Below, piece by piece: positions 6,147 to 7,345 of a DNA stretch of 7,345 nucleotides. The notes beneath the pieces are model-generated. The model saw only the letters and a list, made by a program, of their open reading frames with translations. It was not told the DNA's origin and ran no database searches. The DNA is from JBOGED01 sp050743625 (lineage in GTDB: Bacteria; Actinomycetota; Nitriliruptoria; Euzebyales; Egibacteraceae). A program made the position numbers and the translations under genes. Location of the stretch: contig JBOGED010000493.1 of assembly GCA_050743625.1 (NCBI GenBank), forward strand, positions 1 through 7,345, given 5' to 3'. Numbering within the stretch: the first letter of the stretch is position 1; each line of letters starts with the position of its first letter.

Positions 6147-6538
6147 GTGTCACGGTCCTTGACTCTGGCGCACTCTCGGCTTGGGCTGAACGGGACCGGC
6201 GTGTTCTGGCCGTTCTCGAGGCCGTCCGCCGCGCCGGCGGCTACGCGGTTGTGCCCACTGTGGTGGTCGCTGAATCCACGACCGGCCGGCCAGGCCGGGA
6301 CGCCACCGTCAATCTCCGGCTCAAGGGCTGCGTGCTGGACTCTTGCGATGAAGGACGGGCTCGCCGCGCCGCAGCGCTTCGGTACGCCTGCGGCGTGCCT
6401 GACCGAGTCTCGATTGTCGATGCCGTCGTCGTGGCGAGCGCTGAGGCGGTAGGCGGGCGTGTTCTCACCGGTGATCCACGTGATCTGCGCCGGTTGGCGG
6501 CGGTGGCGACACGTCTTGACGTCGTTGCCCTGAGATGA
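6143..6538 (+). CDS. vapC: VapC-type PIN-domain toxin
   Basis: Toxin ribonuclease of the PIN-domain VapC family, 131 residues, predicted to cleave RNA with divalent metal. Acidic active-site residues are all visible: D7 (VTVLDSGAL), E44 (VVVAESTTG), D93 (SIVDAVVVA) and D111 (VLTGDPRDL), with D114 nearby. Length is normal for the family. The start is TTG at 6143-6145 overlapping the antitoxin TGA (TTGA), with GAGGTG at about 6129-6134 as ribosome site. A rare start coupled to antitoxin translation would keep toxin yield low. No ATG or GTG occurs in frame near this position, and the family's first strand (VTVLDSG) begins three residues in. The RNA target cannot be read from the sequence. It lies between the intact oxidoreductase-vapB pair and the broken second copy. 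Confidence 0.88.
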   Translation: MSVTVLDSGALSAWAERDRRVLAVLEAVRRAGGYAVVPTVVVAESTTGRPGRDATVNLRLKGCVLDSCDEGRARRAAALRYACGVPDRVSIVDAVVVASAEAVGGRVLTGDPRDLRRLAAVATRLDVVALR

Positions 6539-6674
6539 AGGTCGCGCTGGCGGGCGCCTGCCGACCAATCACCTTTGCCGGTCCGCGCAACGAGACCCGT
6601 AAGCCGAGGCGGTAGGTGGCGGGTGGCGCGTTCGCGCGTTCGCAGGCGCGCCGTCCTCGGACGGGCAAATCTAG
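6539..6674. other. Non-coding stretch after vapC; nothing recognised
   Basis: These 136 bases hold no gene I can support. An open frame of 26 codons (6535-6615, ATGA-coupled to the vapC stop) has no family features. There is a short GCGTTCGC-type direct repeat around 6630-6645 and no clear terminator. It marks the left edge of the decayed region; the duplicated oxidoreductase sequence becomes recognisable at about 6675. Confidence 0.4.
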
Positions 6675-6933
6675 GGCGGAGGAGCACGGCTTCGAGTCGC
6701 TGTCGTTCCCGAGCACACGCACATCCCCGCCGACCGGCGCTCTCCATGGCCCGGTGCGGAGCTGTCGAAGGAGTATTCGCATACCTATGACCCGTTCGTG
6801 GCATTGGCGGCAGTGGCGGCGACCGAGCGGGTCTTGCTGGGAACCGGGGTCTGCATGGTCGTCGAGCGCGACCCGATCGTGACGGCGAAAGAGGTCGCGT
6901 CGCTCGACCACCTGTCCGCCGGCCGGTTCGTGT
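6675..6933 (+). pseudogene. Truncated second copy of the luciferase-like oxidoreductase
   Basis: This segment matches bases 4999-5264 of the intact oxidoreductase gene almost base for base, corresponding to residues 23-110. Both ends of the gene are missing. A single-base deletion in the stretch matching TCGCTGTTCG breaks the frame after AEEHGFESL. The rest, from VPEHTHIPADRR to SAGRFV, continues in the next frame and then meets TGA at 6933-6935. Two further three-base deletions are in phase, one removing a Gly of PWPGG and one an Ala of the AVAAAA run. Most other substitutions are synonymous (for example ATCGTCACC to ATCGTGACG) or conservative (I to V, L to M, G to A). The copy therefore diverged while still under selection, and only later lost its ends and frame. 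It has no start codon or ribosome site of its own and is not expected to make a protein. Confidence 0.9.
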
Positions 6934-7008
6934 GACGAGGGGTTGTGGAACAAGGTTCCAACATCGGCCGCAGTCGAGTACGGGCCTCTTTCTTTGGGTC
7001 GCGAATCA
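6934..7008 (+). pseudogene. Remnant of a second vapB antitoxin gene
   Basis: Directly abutting the oxidoreductase remnant, this segment resembles bases 5940-6051 of the intact vapB. GACGAGGGGTTGTGGAACAA reads D-E-G-L-W-N-K, against D-E-V-L-W-N-E in VapB from residue 33. A 33-bp in-phase deletion then replaces residues 41-53 with two codons. SAAVEYG follows in frame, and an extra base in GGGCCTCTTTC shifts the frame before the stretch matching TTTGGGTAGCGAATCAA. Similarity ends near 7008. The ribbon-helix-helix is broken, there is no start and no toxin copy follows, so this is debris. Its fusion to the oxidoreductase remnant equals a deletion of the material between intact positions 5265 and 5939. 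Confidence 0.85.
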
Positions 7009-7034
7009 AGCAACTGCGATGGGGCCGTTACCGG

Positions 7035-7205
7035 GTCGCCGAGGGCACCCAGATCCGTCACGATGTCGTCGGCGTGGCCCGGGTAGACCCAGACGTCATC
7101 GTGCAGGGCGAACAGCCGCTCGCGAAGTGAGCGCACGATCGTCGTGAACTCCTGAAGATTAGTTGTCGGTCCAGGACCGCCGGGTAACAGGGTGTCGCCC
7201 GAGAA
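7035..7205 (-). pseudogene. Fragment of a metallo-beta-lactamase-fold hydrolase
   Basis: Read on the minus strand from 7205, this piece encodes FSGDTLLPGGPGPTTN, then a helix like RSLRERLFALHDDVWVYPGH and DD. These match the second half of actinobacterial metallo-beta-lactamase-fold hydrolases (glyoxalase II-like), where GDTLFPGGPG carries the bridging aspartate and VYPGHGDDTT the last metal-binding histidine. The N-terminal half with the HXHXDH metal site is missing: upstream of FSGD the expected strand is replaced by VAASSKGGG and then unrelated sequence. After YPGHADD the usual TTLGAERP ending is blurred into IVTDLGALGDP. Without the main metal site it cannot be active. Several codons in the first part (TTA, ACT, AAT, CTT) are atypical for this DNA, as expected for decay. 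It has no start codon of its own. Confidence 0.72.
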
Positions 7206-7334
7206 CCCACCACCCTTGGAGCTGGCGGCAACGAGTCGCTCGCGTTGCTCGTGGATATGCGCCAGGTCGCGATCGCGCAGGATGACTGCACGCTGCTCAA
7301 CGAGACCTTCGCCGACTACGATGGCTGGGGCTAG
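7188..7334 (+). pseudogene. Open frame ending at 7334, probable 3' end of an unidentified gene
   Basis: A plus-strand frame open from 7188 (after TAA 7185-7187) ends at TAG 7332-7334. Its last ~36 codons, from about 7224, read GGNESLALLVDMRQVAIAQ followed by DDCTLLNETFADYDGWG. Nearly every third base in this part is G or C, which is the coding signature of this genome, whereas the opposite strand in the same stretch shows mixed third bases. The first 12 codons overlap the antisense hydrolase fragment and look non-coding. I do not recognise the protein. It may be a C-terminal fragment left by a rearrangement, with the breakpoint near 7205-7224. GTG at 7251-7253 or ATG at 7257-7259 could only start a very short peptide. 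Confidence 0.4.
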
Positions 7335-7345
7335 TGTGTCGGCTC

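Noticed and set aside
6535..6615. 26-codon open frame starting in ATGA overlap with the vapC stop
   Set aside because: Too short, with no recognisable motif and no evidence of conservation; a chance frame is likely.
6465..7136. Minus-strand open frame of 223 codons as an intact gene
   Set aside because: Only its first ~35 codons resemble a metallo-beta-lactamase-fold protein. The remainder is antisense to the vapB and oxidoreductase remnants and to vapC.
7206..7345. Minus-strand continuation of the hydrolase frame upstream of FSGD as part of that protein
   Set aside because: It stays open but lacks the HXHXDH region expected there, and third-position base use favours a plus-strand gene end in this stretch.
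1..7345. tRNA, rRNA, CRISPR array, transposase or phage integrase
   Set aside because: No cloverleaf, regular direct-repeat array, DDE transposase or integrase motif was seen on either strand.

Overview
The window is GC-rich, with strong G/C preference at third codon positions. It carries an F420-type luciferase-like oxidoreductase, a DUF1707 protein, a NarL-type two-component pair and a vapBC pair. This combination suggests a soil-type actinomycete (Actinomycetota); genus cannot be read from the sequence. There are nine genes that look intact or cut only by the window edge. The last ~800 bases hold decayed gene fragments.

Left half, minus strand (transcription runs from about 3880 down to 1). 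A DUF1707/LiaF-like protein (3324-3878) is followed after ~100 bp by a tightly packed run: sensor histidine kinase (2064-3221), NarL-family response regulator (1390-2067, 4-bp overlap), small four-helix membrane protein (957-1379, 10-bp gap) and YajO-like aldo/keto reductase (951 coding bases visible, 3-bp gap, C-terminus outside the window). The order LiaF-like, kinase, regulator matches the LiaF-LiaS-LiaR envelope-stress cassette. The membrane protein and reductase look like translationally linked passengers or outputs.

Centre, plus strand. Across a 176-bp divergent intergenic region lies a predicted lipoprotein cupredoxin with a complete His-Cys-His-Met type 1 copper site (4055-4417). It overlaps by ATGA a four-helix membrane protein of unknown function (4414-4794). 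A perfect palindrome at the second gene's stop codon probably terminates this unit. A luciferase-like monooxygenase family oxidoreductase follows (4934-5779).

Right, plus strand. A VapBC-type toxin-antitoxin operon (5844-6538) has its own candidate promoter and an inverted repeat over the -10/start region. The antitoxin is a ribbon-helix-helix protein and the toxin a PIN-domain protein with all acidic residues.

Far right (6539-7345). This is a patch of gene remains. Part of a second copy of the luciferase-like gene (6675-6933) is joined directly to part of a second vapB copy (6934-7008), in the same order as the intact genes. An antisense piece of a metallo-beta-lactamase-fold hydrolase follows (7035-7205), then a plus-strand open frame ending at 7334 that looks like the 3' end of an unidentified gene. 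The most informative observation in the window is this chimeric second copy, which records a duplication or recombination of the oxidoreductase-vapB segment followed by a ~675-bp deletion. I see no wholly new system. The closest candidates are the LiaFSR-like operon with its two passengers and the cupredoxin/membrane-protein pair.
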